A DNA stretch of 64,000 bases from Mayfieldus sp963772265 (GTDB taxonomy: Bacteria > Actinomycetota > Thermoleophilia > Solirubrobacterales > 70-9): contig CAVYWS010000005.1 in the NCBI GenBank assembly GCA_963772265.1, positions 62,001-126,000 of the forward strand, in the 5' to 3' direction. The position numbers were made by a program, and so were the translations under genes. This document shows, one piece after another, positions 9,091 to 17,175 of the stretch. Under the pieces are notes generated by a model. The model was not told the origin of the DNA and did no database searches. It saw only the letters and a list, made by a program, of their open reading frames with translations. Within the stretch, counting starts at the first letter, position 1. The number at the start of each line of letters is the position of its first letter.

Positions 9091-9916
9091 ATGCTCGAGG
9101 GAGGCCACACGAGGGCGACCACCGAAAGGGAAGACTGGGCGTGGGCGTCGGCTCCCGTGAACCGCGAGTTGGCAGTTGTCCAGACCATCGTCGATGAGCA
9201 CTTAGATGGCAGGAAATCAGTGCTGGGCTTGACGCCGGATGCGGGGCATTTCGAAACGTTCGAATTCCCGAGAGCGTCCAAATGGTCGGGATCGACATCT
9301 CGAAGCGGCAACTGGATCGAAACCGTGATCTGGACGAGCGGATTCGCGGCGATCTTGAGACTTACCCATTGCCCGGAACGGTCGTTCGATGTGGTCATCT
9401 GCTGGGGACGTACTCGAGCACCTGGCAGATCCCGAAGCAGCACTGCACAGCATGCGGCGGGCACTCAAGCCTGACGGAATCATGGTCTTGGCCCTTCCCA
9501 ATCTCATGTCTGTCAAAGGGCTCGTCACCAAATTCACCCCGCATGCATTTCACACCTGGTTCTACCGCCGTGTCTACCGGTCGGCGAAGACCGGTGAGGA
9601 CGATGAAGGCCCATTCCCGACCTATTTCCGGCGCGCGGTTTCCACCAAGCGGGATCAGGAGGTTCGCCGCCAATAAGGATTGGCTTTGCTGCACTTCGGT
9701 GCTCTTGAGTCGCGCTGGCAACGCCTTGCGCGGCTGCGATATCGACTCATAGGGAGGCTCTGGACAGTGATCCGATCCGGTAAGGTCCCTGACCTTTGGC
9801 AAGATCGACCCGGAGCGAACCGATCTGCTGATAGTGCTTGCGGGCCCAGAGTTTCGGGGTACACGCCCCGTTGCCGACGGGCGCGATGCTGCCGCAGCGA
9901 AGTTAGCTGCGGTTGA
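9091..9916 (+). CDS. Class I SAM-dependent methyltransferase (frame broken)
   Basis: Pieces in three frames assemble into one methyltransferase of roughly 270 residues. They are an N-terminal helix (LAVVQTIVDEHLDGRKSVL, leading into the SAM-binding loop), MVGIDISKRQLDRN, the motif SFDVVICW...DVLEHLADPEAALHSM, then RRALKPDGIMVLALPNLMS and a C-terminal region (RLARLRYRLIGRLWTVI). The LEHLADP/LKPDGIMVL pattern is typical of type 11 methyltransferases acting on sugars or lipids of cell-wall glycans. Frame changes fall near 9215, 9285, 9385, 9635, 9700 and 9790. Its end overlaps the end of the convergent glycosyltransferase. It is the first gene of the polysaccharide region; it may be decayed or a victim of sequence errors. 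Confidence 0.6.
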
Positions 9917-11204
9917 TTGCTCCGGCTCTTACCCGATGTTGGTTGGCATCGTCCTCACCTGGGGCGTCCGGCAAGCGATCATCAACGGGATGGTCCCCTG
10001 TCGCGTCCGCGAAGGCGTCTGCAAGCGTCCGTGCCGATTGGCTGATGTGAAAGCCCGCCGCCACCTTACGCCTACCCGCTGCTCCAAGCCTCTTTCGGAG
10101 CTTGGGGTCTGCGGCCAATTCTCGGATTGCCGCTACGAGTTGGTCCGATCGACCGGGGATCACGAGGAGGCCATTCTTCCTGTGGTCGACCAATTCAGGA
10201 ATCCCCATGATGTTCGTAGCTACGACGGGTATTTCCATAGCCATGGCCTCCATGAGCACCACCGGAACTCCCTCTGCGAAGCTTGGAAGACAGAAGACGT
10301 CCGCCTCGCCGTAAAAGGTGCGGATGTCGTCTTCGCCAATTGCGCCCACGAAACGGACAAAGTCCGCGATTCCGAACCCCTTGGCCCTCGCTTCCAGATG
10401 CGATCGCATTTCGCCGTCACCAACGACGGTCAGCCTCGCGTCGACGTCTTGATTTCGTAGCTCGGCCAGTGCATCTAAGAGGAGGGCCTGACCTTTGCGT
10501 CTCTCCAAGCGACCCACGGTCAGAAGTGCGAGGGCGTTGGCCCGTCGCCCGACTGGGGCTTGCGGTTGGAAGTCCTCTGTATCCACTCCGCAATGGACGA
10601 CGTGAAACTTCCGCCAGTGTTCTTGCTCCACAAGGCTCATCAACTGACTGCGGCAGAAGTCGCTGATACACGCGACGAAGTCGGCCCGGGTCGTCTTCTC
10701 GGCAACTCGCCAATACTGCACGTCATAGAACTCAGAGGGACCGTGCATCGTGAAACTCCAGGTCCATCCCCCCAGGATCGAAGCCAGCAATGCGACATCT
10801 CCCGCCTGGTTCAGATGGTGGGCATGGAGATGCTGCACTTTCCGATTCCGAAGATGGCGCCAAGCCAGAACTGCCTCAGACAAGTAGAACAGGTACCAGA
10901 GATGTCCCCTGATGCCCGGCCGGGACAAGGCCAGCGTTAGGCGGAGTGCTTTCAGGTACCGCCCGGGCACTCGAATCATCGCCATGAGGTGGGCGAGGAG
11001 CAGCCCTAGGGGATTCGGCGGAAGAATTGCCTGCGTCCTAACGGCTTCCTCCCGGGCCGTGCGGCTCAGGGTGTCTTGGTCATGCGAACGATGAACCGAA
11101 ACGGTTTCAATTGAAACGCCGAGCGCCCGCAACGCTTGGACCTCGCGCTCAATGAAGGTATGGGTGACGGACGGGTATTGGCCGGCGATGTAGGCGATTC
11201 TCAC
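9903..11204 (-). CDS. Glycosyltransferase family 4 (GT-B)
   Basis: 433 residues, intact. The N-terminal Rossmann half begins MRIAYIAGQYPSVTHTFIERE, with an acceptor-side LHAHHLNQAGDVA and SFTMHGPSEFYD. The C-terminal half has VGRLERRKGQALLLDAL, the nucleotide-sugar site AEGVPVVLMEAMAMEIPVVA (E-x7-E) and GIPELVDHRKNGLLV. This is a retaining GT4 enzyme that adds a sugar to the growing glycan at the inner membrane. The start overlaps the upstream glycosyltransferase stop by 4 bases (ATGA), and both follow the SARP-type regulator on the same strand. It resembles the glycosyltransferase at 26356 (both have SDFCRSQ). Confidence 0.9.
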   Translation of the reverse strand: MRIAYIAGQYPSVTHTFIEREVQALRALGVSIETVSVHRSHDQDTLSRTAREEAVRTQAILPPNPLGLLLAHLMAMIRVPGRYLKALRLTLALSRPGIRGHLWYLFYLSEAVLAWRHLRNRKVQHLHAHHLNQAGDVALLASILGGWTWSFTMHGPSEFYDVQYWRVAEKTTRADFVACISDFCRSQLMSLVEQEHWRKFHVVHCGVDTEDFQPQAPVGRRANALALLTVGRLERRKGQALLLDALAELRNQDVDARLTVVGDGEMRSHLEARAKGFGIADFVRFVGAIGEDDIRTFYGEADVFCLPSFAEGVPVVLMEAMAMEIPVVATNIMGIPELVDHRKNGLLVIPGRSDQLVAAIRELAADPKLRKRLGAAGRRKVAAGFHISQSARTLADAFADATGDHPVDDRLPDAPGEDDANQHRVRAGAINRS

Positions 11205-12463
11205 GCTGCGGTATCAACGCCGACCGGTTTGCGGTCCTTTCGAGTGACCGCGCTCTCGATGATCCCAGCGAGGTGCGATGTCGCCGCATCAGCGCTGTTG
11301 CGTTCGGTTAGCAGATGGGCGTCGCTCTCGGCCCGGGCTCGAAGCGATTCCAAGTTCGCTGCGGAAGATACGAGTGCTTCAATCCATTCTTCTGAGGAAC
11401 TGACCTGTTGGGTGCTTTCGAGCCAGTCAAGCCCCTGGAGCGCCAAAGGTGTTCCTAGGCAAGGCATTCCTCGGCTTGCCAGCTCGAGGACCTTGATTCG
11501 AATGCCGGCCCCGATGAACAGGGGCATTGCGCAGAGGTCCGTTTGGGTGAGGATCGGCTCCAGGTCGTCGACAAAGCCGTGAATCGAAATCCCGTCCTGA
11601 CCATTTCGCGACCGAATATCGCCAGGGGGATCTGAGCCGACAACCTCGAGTCGCGCGTCCCTGACTCGATTACGCGTCTCCGGCCAAATCTTCTCGAGAA
11701 ACCACCGCAATCCATGGGCCCGTCCGATCGAGCCGAGCGATCCGAGGATGAGCACGGTGAACGGATGACTTCCGCGGGACTCGATCAAAGGCTTCGGCCG
11801 AATCGGGACCGGCCACACTGACGACGCCTCCTCCACGTCGGGTCGGAGGCCGATCAATGTCTGGCGATCCTGATCGCTTAGAAGCAGGACGTGCTCGAAG
11901 CCTCCGAGCAACGAGGCCTCCACGCTGAAGGTGCGTCGTGCATCTATGCCGAGCAGGTTTCTGGCTATCGGATTGCGCTGCTCGTCGGCCATGGTCGCCG
12001 CTCGCTGTCCTTCAACGTTGTGCTCGGCGAGGACCGCAGGCACGTCTGGCATCACCTGCCTATACGGGGCGGCGGACAGCGCATCGAAGTGAGCGATCGC
12101 ATAGTCGGCTGACTGCGACCACTCACCGAGGATGCGATCGGCGGCTCGGCTTTTGAATTTTGCGATCCGAAAGGACTGCCCGGTGAGCAGAGACTGGAGA
12201 AATACGATTGCTGACCCCACAGGGCTCCTTGCATGATGGAAGTGGGGGATTGGGACGAATGCGAGCCGGCGAGCCATTTCTTTGAGTCCGGCATGGGGCG
12301 CGCTCTTCGGCGGGACCAGGGCGAGGACGTCCACTTCGCCGAGCCGTGCGTAACTCTCCAGCAAGCGCCAGGATGCGATCTGCCCGCCCGAATGATCGTC
12401 GAGCGGGACGTTGGTAGTTACGAACAGGAAGTTTTGGCGCTTCTCGGTCAGGTTGTTCCTCAC
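11201..12463 (-). CDS. Glycosyltransferase family 4-like protein
   Basis: 420 residues from GTG 12463, which has a GGCGGAG ribosome site 8 bases upstream. The frame stays open for another 150 codons, but that stretch overlaps the regulator gene and is Ser/Arg-rich nonsense. The N-terminus reads NFLFVTTNVPLDDHSGGQIA; further motifs are VLAEHNVEGQRA, LILGSLGSIGRAHGLRWFLE, GFVDDLEPILTQTDLCAMPL and GAGIRIKVLELASRGMPCLG. These are shared with GT4 proteins in which the acceptor is a lipid-linked glycan. The last four bases overlap the next glycosyltransferase. Similar N-terminal PLDGGG-type proteins are encoded at 33313 and 34494. Confidence 0.85.
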   Translation of the reverse strand: MRNNLTEKRQNFLFVTTNVPLDDHSGGQIASWRLLESYARLGEVDVLALVPPKSAPHAGLKEMARRLAFVPIPHFHHARSPVGSAIVFLQSLLTGQSFRIAKFKSRAADRILGEWSQSADYAIAHFDALSAAPYRQVMPDVPAVLAEHNVEGQRAATMADEQRNPIARNLLGIDARRTFSVEASLLGGFEHVLLLSDQDRQTLIGLRPDVEEASSVWPVPIRPKPLIESRGSHPFTVLILGSLGSIGRAHGLRWFLEKIWPETRNRVRDARLEVVGSDPPGDIRSRNGQDGISIHGFVDDLEPILTQTDLCAMPLFIGAGIRIKVLELASRGMPCLGTPLALQGLDWLESTQQVSSSEEWIEALVSSAANLESLRARAESDAHLLTERNSADAATSHLAGIIESAVTRKDRKPVGVDTAA

Positions 12464-12500
12464 GGCAGAGCTCCGCCGAAAAGAACGTCCGAGATCAGCG

Positions 12501-13733
12501 TCAGCTCGCGCCTGGGGTATCCGGCGACAACAGGTCGCTGAGCTGGAAGTCGGGCTCCTCGTTGAAGTCACGCCGCAGCCGCCGGCGGAACAGGTCATAG
12601 CGCCGCATCGCTTCGCTTCTGCGGCCGCGGCGCAGGCTGATCTCGATGTGGCGCCGCTGCGCGTCGCTGTCGTAGGGCTCGATGTCCGCGAGATGGCGGG
12701 CGTGGCGCGAGGCTGTGCTGAGATCGCCCTCCGCAAGTCGCAGCTCGACCAGGGCGGCCAGGGTGCGAGCGGCGAGCTCGCGCAGCCGGTTGCGCTCCGC
12801 AAGCGCCCACTCCGCATACGGCTCGTCGGAGAGAAAGTCGTCGCGGTAGAGGTCGATCGCCCGCTCGAGCCGCTGCGCCGCGACGGCTCGCTCGCCGGCG
12901 ACGAGGACGGCGAGGCCGCCACCGGCGAGCTGCTCGAACTCGGTCACATCGAGCCAGACCCGGCGCGGGTCGAAGCTGTAGCCGCCGCGGCGCGACTCGA
13001 CAAAGCGCGAGCGCTCGCGGGCCTCCCGGCCGGGCTCGAGGCGGGCGCGCAGCACGTGAATGAAGTAACGGACCGAATTGAGCGCGGCGGCGCCGGCGTC
13101 GGGCCAGAGCGCCTGCGCGATCTCCTCGGCGGTGGCGACCCGCCCCCGCGTGCAGACCAGGAACTTGAGCACCTGTCCGGGTCGCTGCTCCAGCCAATTG
13201 CCGCCGATCGATCCCTCGAGGCTGGTCTCGACGCGCGTGGGACCGAGCGCGAAGACGCGCAGTCGCGAGGCGGCGCCGAGGCCGGCCTCGCTGCGCCGGC
13301 GCCTGTCTCCCGGCTTGCCCGGACGGAGGTGGAAGACCACCCGTCCTTGCTCGCCGACGGGCGAGACTGTGACCCAGACAGCCTCCGGGACGCTGTCCGG
13401 TCCCAGATCTACGCGGAACTCCGGCAAGGGTTCCCCGGTCGCGATTGCCTCCTCGGTCAGACACCGCGTTTGCTCGCCGAAGACGAGCCGGCTGCAGATC
13501 AGGTCGCAGCACTTGACCGGCTTGCGCGAAGGGCCGTTGGCGATTTGCGGCAGGGCCTCGTGGCAGGCGCGGTTCACGTTCAGCACCCGTCCCGCCGGAT
13601 CGGCGGTGAAGAGGCCGTAGGGGAATTGATCGAAGAGCTCCTCGACGTCGCGCCAACGCGACGCCCCGTGTCGGGAACCTTGACCGGATTGCGCTGCGGA
13701 TTCTCCTACCTTTCCCATAACGCCTCTGGCCAA
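12501..13733 (-). CDS. PAS-SARP (BTAD) transcriptional regulator
   Basis: 410 residues, intact. Residues about 25-130 look like a PAS sensor (LFDQFPYGLFTADPAGRVLN, CCDLICSRLVFGEQTRC with clustered cysteines). Residues about 155-250 form an OmpR-type winged helix (RPGQVLKFLVCTRGRVATAE, IAQALWP). The C-terminal 140 residues form the bacterial transcriptional activator domain (LYRDDFLSDEPYAEWALAER). SARP/BTAD proteins activate biosynthetic clusters, often under sigma-factor-like promoters. It heads the leftward operon with two glycosyltransferases (37 bases to the next gene) and diverges from an ECF sigma gene. The Cys-rich PAS part (CCDLIC, C in RLVFGEQTRC) could bind a metal or haem, but that is inference. 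Confidence 0.85.
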   Translation of the reverse strand: MARGVMGKVGESAAQSGQGSRHGASRWRDVEELFDQFPYGLFTADPAGRVLNVNRACHEALPQIANGPSRKPVKCCDLICSRLVFGEQTRCLTEEAIATGEPLPEFRVDLGPDSVPEAVWVTVSPVGEQGRVVFHLRPGKPGDRRRRSEAGLGAASRLRVFALGPTRVETSLEGSIGGNWLEQRPGQVLKFLVCTRGRVATAEEIAQALWPDAGAAALNSVRYFIHVLRARLEPGREARERSRFVESRRGGYSFDPRRVWLDVTEFEQLAGGGLAVLVAGERAVAAQRLERAIDLYRDDFLSDEPYAEWALAERNRLRELAARTLAALVELRLAEGDLSTASRHARHLADIEPYDSDAQRRHIEISLRRGRRSEAMRRYDLFRRRLRRDFNEEPDFQLSDLLSPDTPGAS

Positions 13734-13969
13734 CGCGAAATGCAGCGCAGCCTTCCTCCGGCTCTGCGCGACTCCTCACCGACCAGCGCGCCGATTGTAG
13801 GGCGCGTGCTTATGAGTCAGTCAACTAATCGGAGGATGGGTCTAACTGTGGCTTAACAACGATTGGTGCCATCTCTAATTTCCGCCTAAACAGCGGGTTA
13901 ACAGCCACCCAATCGTCTCCCCATAGCGTCGCAGCCATTGGCAGGGCAGCACAAGGATGGAGGTGGTCG
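13734..13969. promoter_or_regulatory. Divergent promoter region between SARP and sigma genes
   Basis: A 236-base gap that is clearly more AT-rich than its surroundings. It must hold both outward promoters. An inverted pair ACGATTGG (13859-13866) and CCAATCGT (13909-13916) flanks a centre of about 42 bases, with nearby TTAAC repeats (13853, 13898). These are candidate operator half-sites for the SARP. No standard -35/-10 pair is evident. The sigma gene has a strong ribosome site (GGAGGTGG) just before its ATG. Confidence 0.45.
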
Positions 13970-14629
13970 ATGGATCAGCAATTGGCGCGTGGTGCAGGCG
14001 CGGATGGCGTTCTCCCGGTCTTTCTGATTCGGCGCACGCTGGGCGAGCAAAGCGAAGCCCAGCGACGCCGCCTGAGGCGGACGATCGCGCGAGCGCGAAG
14101 CGGAGATCGCGACGCGCTGCGCCAGCTCTACGAGAGCTACGCGGACAACGTCTTCAGCTACGTGAGAACGATCTTGCATGACGACCACGAGGCCGAGGAC
14201 GTGACCCAGCACGTGTTCACGAAGCTGTTGACCCGGATCTCGAGCTACGAGGAGCGCTCGGTGCCGTTCACCGCCTGGCTCTTGCGGATCGCCCGCAACT
14301 GCGCGATCGACCACATCCGCAGCCAGCGCGCGGTCTATTGCGAGGAGGTCCCCGAGACCGTCGAAGGCGCCCGCGACGATCAAGCCGCCGCCGACCAGCG
14401 TGACGTGATCCAGGATGCCTTGGGCTCGCTTCCCGCGACCCAGCGTCGCGTCGTCGTCCTTCGTCATGTGATCGGGTTGTCGCCGAGGGAGATCGCCACG
14501 CAGATGGGCAAGAGCGAGGGAGCGATCCATACCCTCCACCATCGGGCCCGTCGGGCCCTGAAGACCGAGCTCTTGCGCCGTCACACCGCTCCGGTCGCGA
14601 TGGCCGGAGGAGGAAAAACGGCTACCTAG
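13970..14629 (+). CDS. ECF-type RNA polymerase sigma factor
   Basis: 219 residues, intact. Region 2 is at residues about 45-110 (LRQLYESYADNVFSYVRTIL, DDHEAEDVTQHVFTKLL, FTAWLLRIARNCAIDHIRSQ) and region 4 at about 145-205 (LGSLPATQRRVVVLRHVIGL, SPREIATQMGKSEGAIHTLH). No anti-sigma gene is adjacent. Instead it diverges from the PAS-SARP gene and is followed by a small LuxR-type protein and then the sugar-nucleotide genes. It probably directs transcription of the polysaccharide locus or responds to envelope stress. The start codon is fixed by the GGAGGTGG ribosome site. Confidence 0.92.
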   Translation: MDQQLARGAGADGVLPVFLIRRTLGEQSEAQRRRLRRTIARARSGDRDALRQLYESYADNVFSYVRTILHDDHEAEDVTQHVFTKLLTRISSYEERSVPFTAWLLRIARNCAIDHIRSQRAVYCEEVPETVEGARDDQAAADQRDVIQDALGSLPATQRRVVVLRHVIGLSPREIATQMGKSEGAIHTLHHRARRALKTELLRRHTAPVAMAGGGKTAT

Positions 14630-14684
14630 CCCCGCGCGGCGCAAGACTGCGTAAGAAGCGTCTCGGGCCGCGCGTAGATCGGGC

Positions 14685-14879
14685 GTGGCGTTGAAGAGCG
14701 ACGTAGGGCTTATGGAAAGGTCCCTCTCGCATCGGGAGAGGCGTGTATTGCGGCTTGCGGCGCAAGGGCGGACCGACGAGGAGATCGCCCGGCGCGTCTT
14801 TCTTGGCAGCGGCAGCGTCCGCAGCCACCTTTCCACCGCGTTCGCGAAATTGGCAGCGGATTCCAAGTCGGTTCGGTGA
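14685..14879 (+). CDS. Small stand-alone LuxR-type helix-turn-helix protein
   Basis: Only 64 residues, almost entirely a GerE/LuxR DNA-binding domain (LSHRERRVLRLAAQGRTDEE, IARRVFLGSGSVRSHLSTAF, AKLAADSKS). No receiver or sensor domain is present. The stop overlaps the GTG start of the aminotransferase gene by 4 bases, so its translation is coupled to the first enzyme of the sugar pathway. It may be a genuine mini-regulator of this operon. The same HTH pattern ends the two larger regulators at 46278 and 52485. I see no frame break upstream that would join it to a sensor domain. Confidence 0.75.
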   Translation: MALKSDVGLMERSLSHRERRVLRLAAQGRTDEEIARRVFLGSGSVRSHLSTAFAKLAADSKSVR

Positions 14880-16048
14880 ACCGGGGCGGCTCGCTGAAGG
14901 TCGCGCCGCCGCTGGCCGAGGTCCCGGCGGCGACTCGCGCACCCGCGGTCCCCTTCGTCGACCTCAGGCGTCAGCACGACGAGCTCTCGGGGGAGCTGCG
15001 CGACGCGTTCGAGGACGTCGTCATGCGCAGCGACTTCATCCTCGGCGAGGAGGTGGAGCGCTTCGAAGCAGACTTCGCCGCCTATTGCGATGTCGACCAT
15101 TGCGTCGGCGTCTCCTCGGGCACCACAGCTCTGACGCTGGCGCTGAAGGCGGCCGGAGTCGGGGTCGGCGACGAGGTGATCCTGCCCGCGCACACCTACA
15201 TCTCCTCGGCGCTTGGGGTTGTGCACAGCGGCGCGACACCGGTCCTCTGCGACGTGCGCGCCGACACCGGGCTGATCGACACCAACTCCGCGGCCGAGGT
15301 GGTCAGCGAACGCACCGCCGCGGTGATGGGGGTTCATCTGTATGGCCAGGCCTGCGACATGCAGGATCTGTGCGATTTCGCCGAACGCCACGGCCTGCTG
15401 CTGATCGAGGACGCCGCGCAGGCCCACGGCGCCAGCTTCGACGGCGAGCGGGTGGGGGGCTTCGGGGATGTGGCGGCCTTCAGCTTCTATCCGAGCAAGA
15501 ACCTCGGGGCCCTCGGCGACGGCGGCGCCGTCTGCAGCGACGATCCGTTGATCGCGGACAACGTCCGCCGGCTGCGCGACCTCGGGCAGCGCCGCAAGGG
15601 AGAGCACAGGCTGCCCGGATACAACGCCCGTCTCGACGGCATCCAGGCCGGCTTCCTGCGGCTCAAGCTGCGGCATCTCGACCAGAAGAACGCCGCCCGG
15701 CGGGCATGGGCCGGCGTCTATCGCGCGGGCTTGCCGCCGACGGTGGTGAGGCTCTGGGAGGACCCGCGAGGGGAGTGCGTCTATCACCTGTTCCCGGTCA
15801 GGGTGCCGAACCGCGACGCCCTCCTTGACGGACTCGAGCGGAGGGGAGTACAGGCGAAGATCCATTACACGCCGGCGCTGCACAACCAGCCGGCGCTGGC
15901 CGGCTATCGGACGCCGCGGGATGGCTGCGGCGCCGCGCAGGAGTGGAGCGAGGAGGAGATCTCGCTGCCGATGTTCCCGGAGCTGAGCGCGGCCGAGGTT
16001 TCGCGCGTCTGCGAGGCCGTGGACGAAGCGCTTGGGGAGGCGCTGTGA
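14876..16048 (+). CDS. DegT/DnrJ/EryC1/StrS-family sugar aminotransferase (WlbC/WbpE-like)
   Basis: 390 residues from a GTG start overlapping the small LuxR gene. It has VPFVDLRRQHDEL at the N-terminus, GVSSGTTALTLALKAAGVG (cofactor phosphate loop), LIEDAAQAHGASFDG, and the PLP-binding lysine in FSFYPSKNLGALGDGG. The C-terminus has KIHYTPALHNQPAL. These enzymes transaminate keto-sugar nucleotides. Together with the dehydrogenase that follows (4-base overlap) and the acetyltransferase at 44135, it fits the WlbA-C-B route that makes UDP-2,3-diacetamido-2,3-dideoxy-uronic acid. The match is by gene set, not by measured specificity. The frame is intact. Confidence 0.9.
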   Translation: MNRGGSLKVAPPLAEVPAATRAPAVPFVDLRRQHDELSGELRDAFEDVVMRSDFILGEEVERFEADFAAYCDVDHCVGVSSGTTALTLALKAAGVGVGDEVILPAHTYISSALGVVHSGATPVLCDVRADTGLIDTNSAAEVVSERTAAVMGVHLYGQACDMQDLCDFAERHGLLLIEDAAQAHGASFDGERVGGFGDVAAFSFYPSKNLGALGDGGAVCSDDPLIADNVRRLRDLGQRRKGEHRLPGYNARLDGIQAGFLRLKLRHLDQKNAARRAWAGVYRAGLPPTVVRLWEDPRGECVYHLFPVRVPNRDALLDGLERRGVQAKIHYTPALHNQPALAGYRTPRDGCGAAQEWSEEEISLPMFPELSAAEVSRVCEAVDEALGEAL

Positions 16049-17175
16049 TCCGCTCCCAGAACGGATCCGGCAACGGATCCCGCCGCGACGGCCAACGCGA
16101 GCTGCGCTTCGGCGTCGTCGGGCTCGGCTATTGGGGGCCGAACCTTCTCCGGGTGCTGCAGGAAGTGGCCGATGTCGAGGTGGCCTGGATCTGCGACCTC
16201 GACGAAGAGCAGCTGGCCCGTGTCGGCCGCCGCTACCCGGCCGCCGAGCGCACCACCGAGGTGGACGACGTCCTCGACGACCCGTCAGTTGACGTCGTCG
16301 TCCTCGCGACGCCCGTGTTCACCCACTTCGACCTCGCCCACCGGGCGCTGAGCGCCGGCAAGCACACCTTTGTCGAGAAGCCGCTGGCGCCGTCGAGCGA
16401 GAAGGCGGCCGAGCTGGCCAGGATCGCCAAGGACGCGGGCCTGACCCTGATGTGCGGGCACACCTTCGTCTACAGCCCACCGGTTCGGACCGTGAAGAGG
16501 CTGCTCGACGAAAAGAAGCTGGGGGAGGTCTTCTTCGTCTCCTCCAGTCGCGTCAACCTCGGCCTGCACCAGGCCGACGTGAGCGTGGTCTGGGATCTCG
16601 GGCCGCACGACTTCTCGATCCTTCTCTACTGGCTCGGCGAGGTCCCGCAGACGGTGCGGGCGGTCGGGCGCGACTCGATCGTCCCGGGGATCGCCGACGT
16701 GGCCTTCGTCAACCTGACCTACGGCTCGGGGATCGTCGCCAACGTCGAGCTGAGCTGGCTTGCCCCCAGCAAGCTGCGGCGGACGGTCGTCGTCGGCAGC
16801 GAGAAGATGGTCGTCTACGACGACGGGACCACGGAGCCGGTGCGGGTCTTCGACCACGGAGTCGTCTACCGCGACCCGGAGACCTTCGGTGAGCACCACC
16901 TCTCCTACCGGACCGGGGACATCCTCTCGCCGAAGGTGGAGACCCACGAGCCGCTGATGGCGGAGCTGGAGGACTTCGTGGAGGCGGTGCGGTTCGGGAC
17001 CAGGACCGACGCGAGCATCGAGCTCGCCCAGGACGTGGTGCGGGTCACCGAGGCCGCCGACGAGTCGCTTCGCCTCGGCGGTCGCGAGATCCCGATCGAG
17101 CCGGGACGGCGCCCGTTCACGCGCCACACCGCGGTGGTGCTCGGGTCGCCGTCCGCGGAGGAGGAACTCCTCTAG
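16045..17175 (+). CDS. Gfo/Idh/MocA-family sugar dehydrogenase (WlbA-like)
   Basis: 376 residues from GTG 16045, chosen because it overlaps the previous stop (GTGA) and leaves a short unstructured N-terminus before RFGVVGLGYWGPNLLRVL, the NAD(P)-binding fold. EKPLAPSSEKAAELA holds the usual EKP motif; DLGPHDFSILLYWLGE and VETHEPLMAELEDFVEAV follow. WlbA oxidises C3 of UDP-GlcNAc-uronate, giving the keto substrate for the aminotransferase encoded just upstream. The stop overlaps the next start by one base. The frame is intact. Confidence 0.9.
   Translation: MIRSQNGSGNGSRRDGQRELRFGVVGLGYWGPNLLRVLQEVADVEVAWICDLDEEQLARVGRRYPAAERTTEVDDVLDDPSVDVVVLATPVFTHFDLAHRALSAGKHTFVEKPLAPSSEKAAELARIAKDAGLTLMCGHTFVYSPPVRTVKRLLDEKKLGEVFFVSSSRVNLGLHQADVSVVWDLGPHDFSILLYWLGEVPQTVRAVGRDSIVPGIADVAFVNLTYGSGIVANVELSWLAPSKLRRTVVVGSEKMVVYDDGTTEPVRVFDHGVVYRDPETFGEHHLSYRTGDILSPKVETHEPLMAELEDFVEAVRFGTRTDASIELAQDVVRVTEAADESLRLGGREIPIEPGRRPFTRHTAVVLGSPSAEEELL

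Noticed and set aside
12464..12922. N-terminal extension of the glycosyltransferase at 11201
   Set aside because: It overlaps the SARP gene, is Ser/Arg-rich, and the GTG at 12463 has a proper ribosome site followed at once by the conserved N-terminus.
13898..15883. Very long open frame (661 codons) on the minus strand
   Set aside because: It lies exactly opposite the sigma, LuxR and aminotransferase genes, whose products have clear motifs. The antisense product is Arg/His/Asp-rich without any domain; this is a usual effect of high GC.
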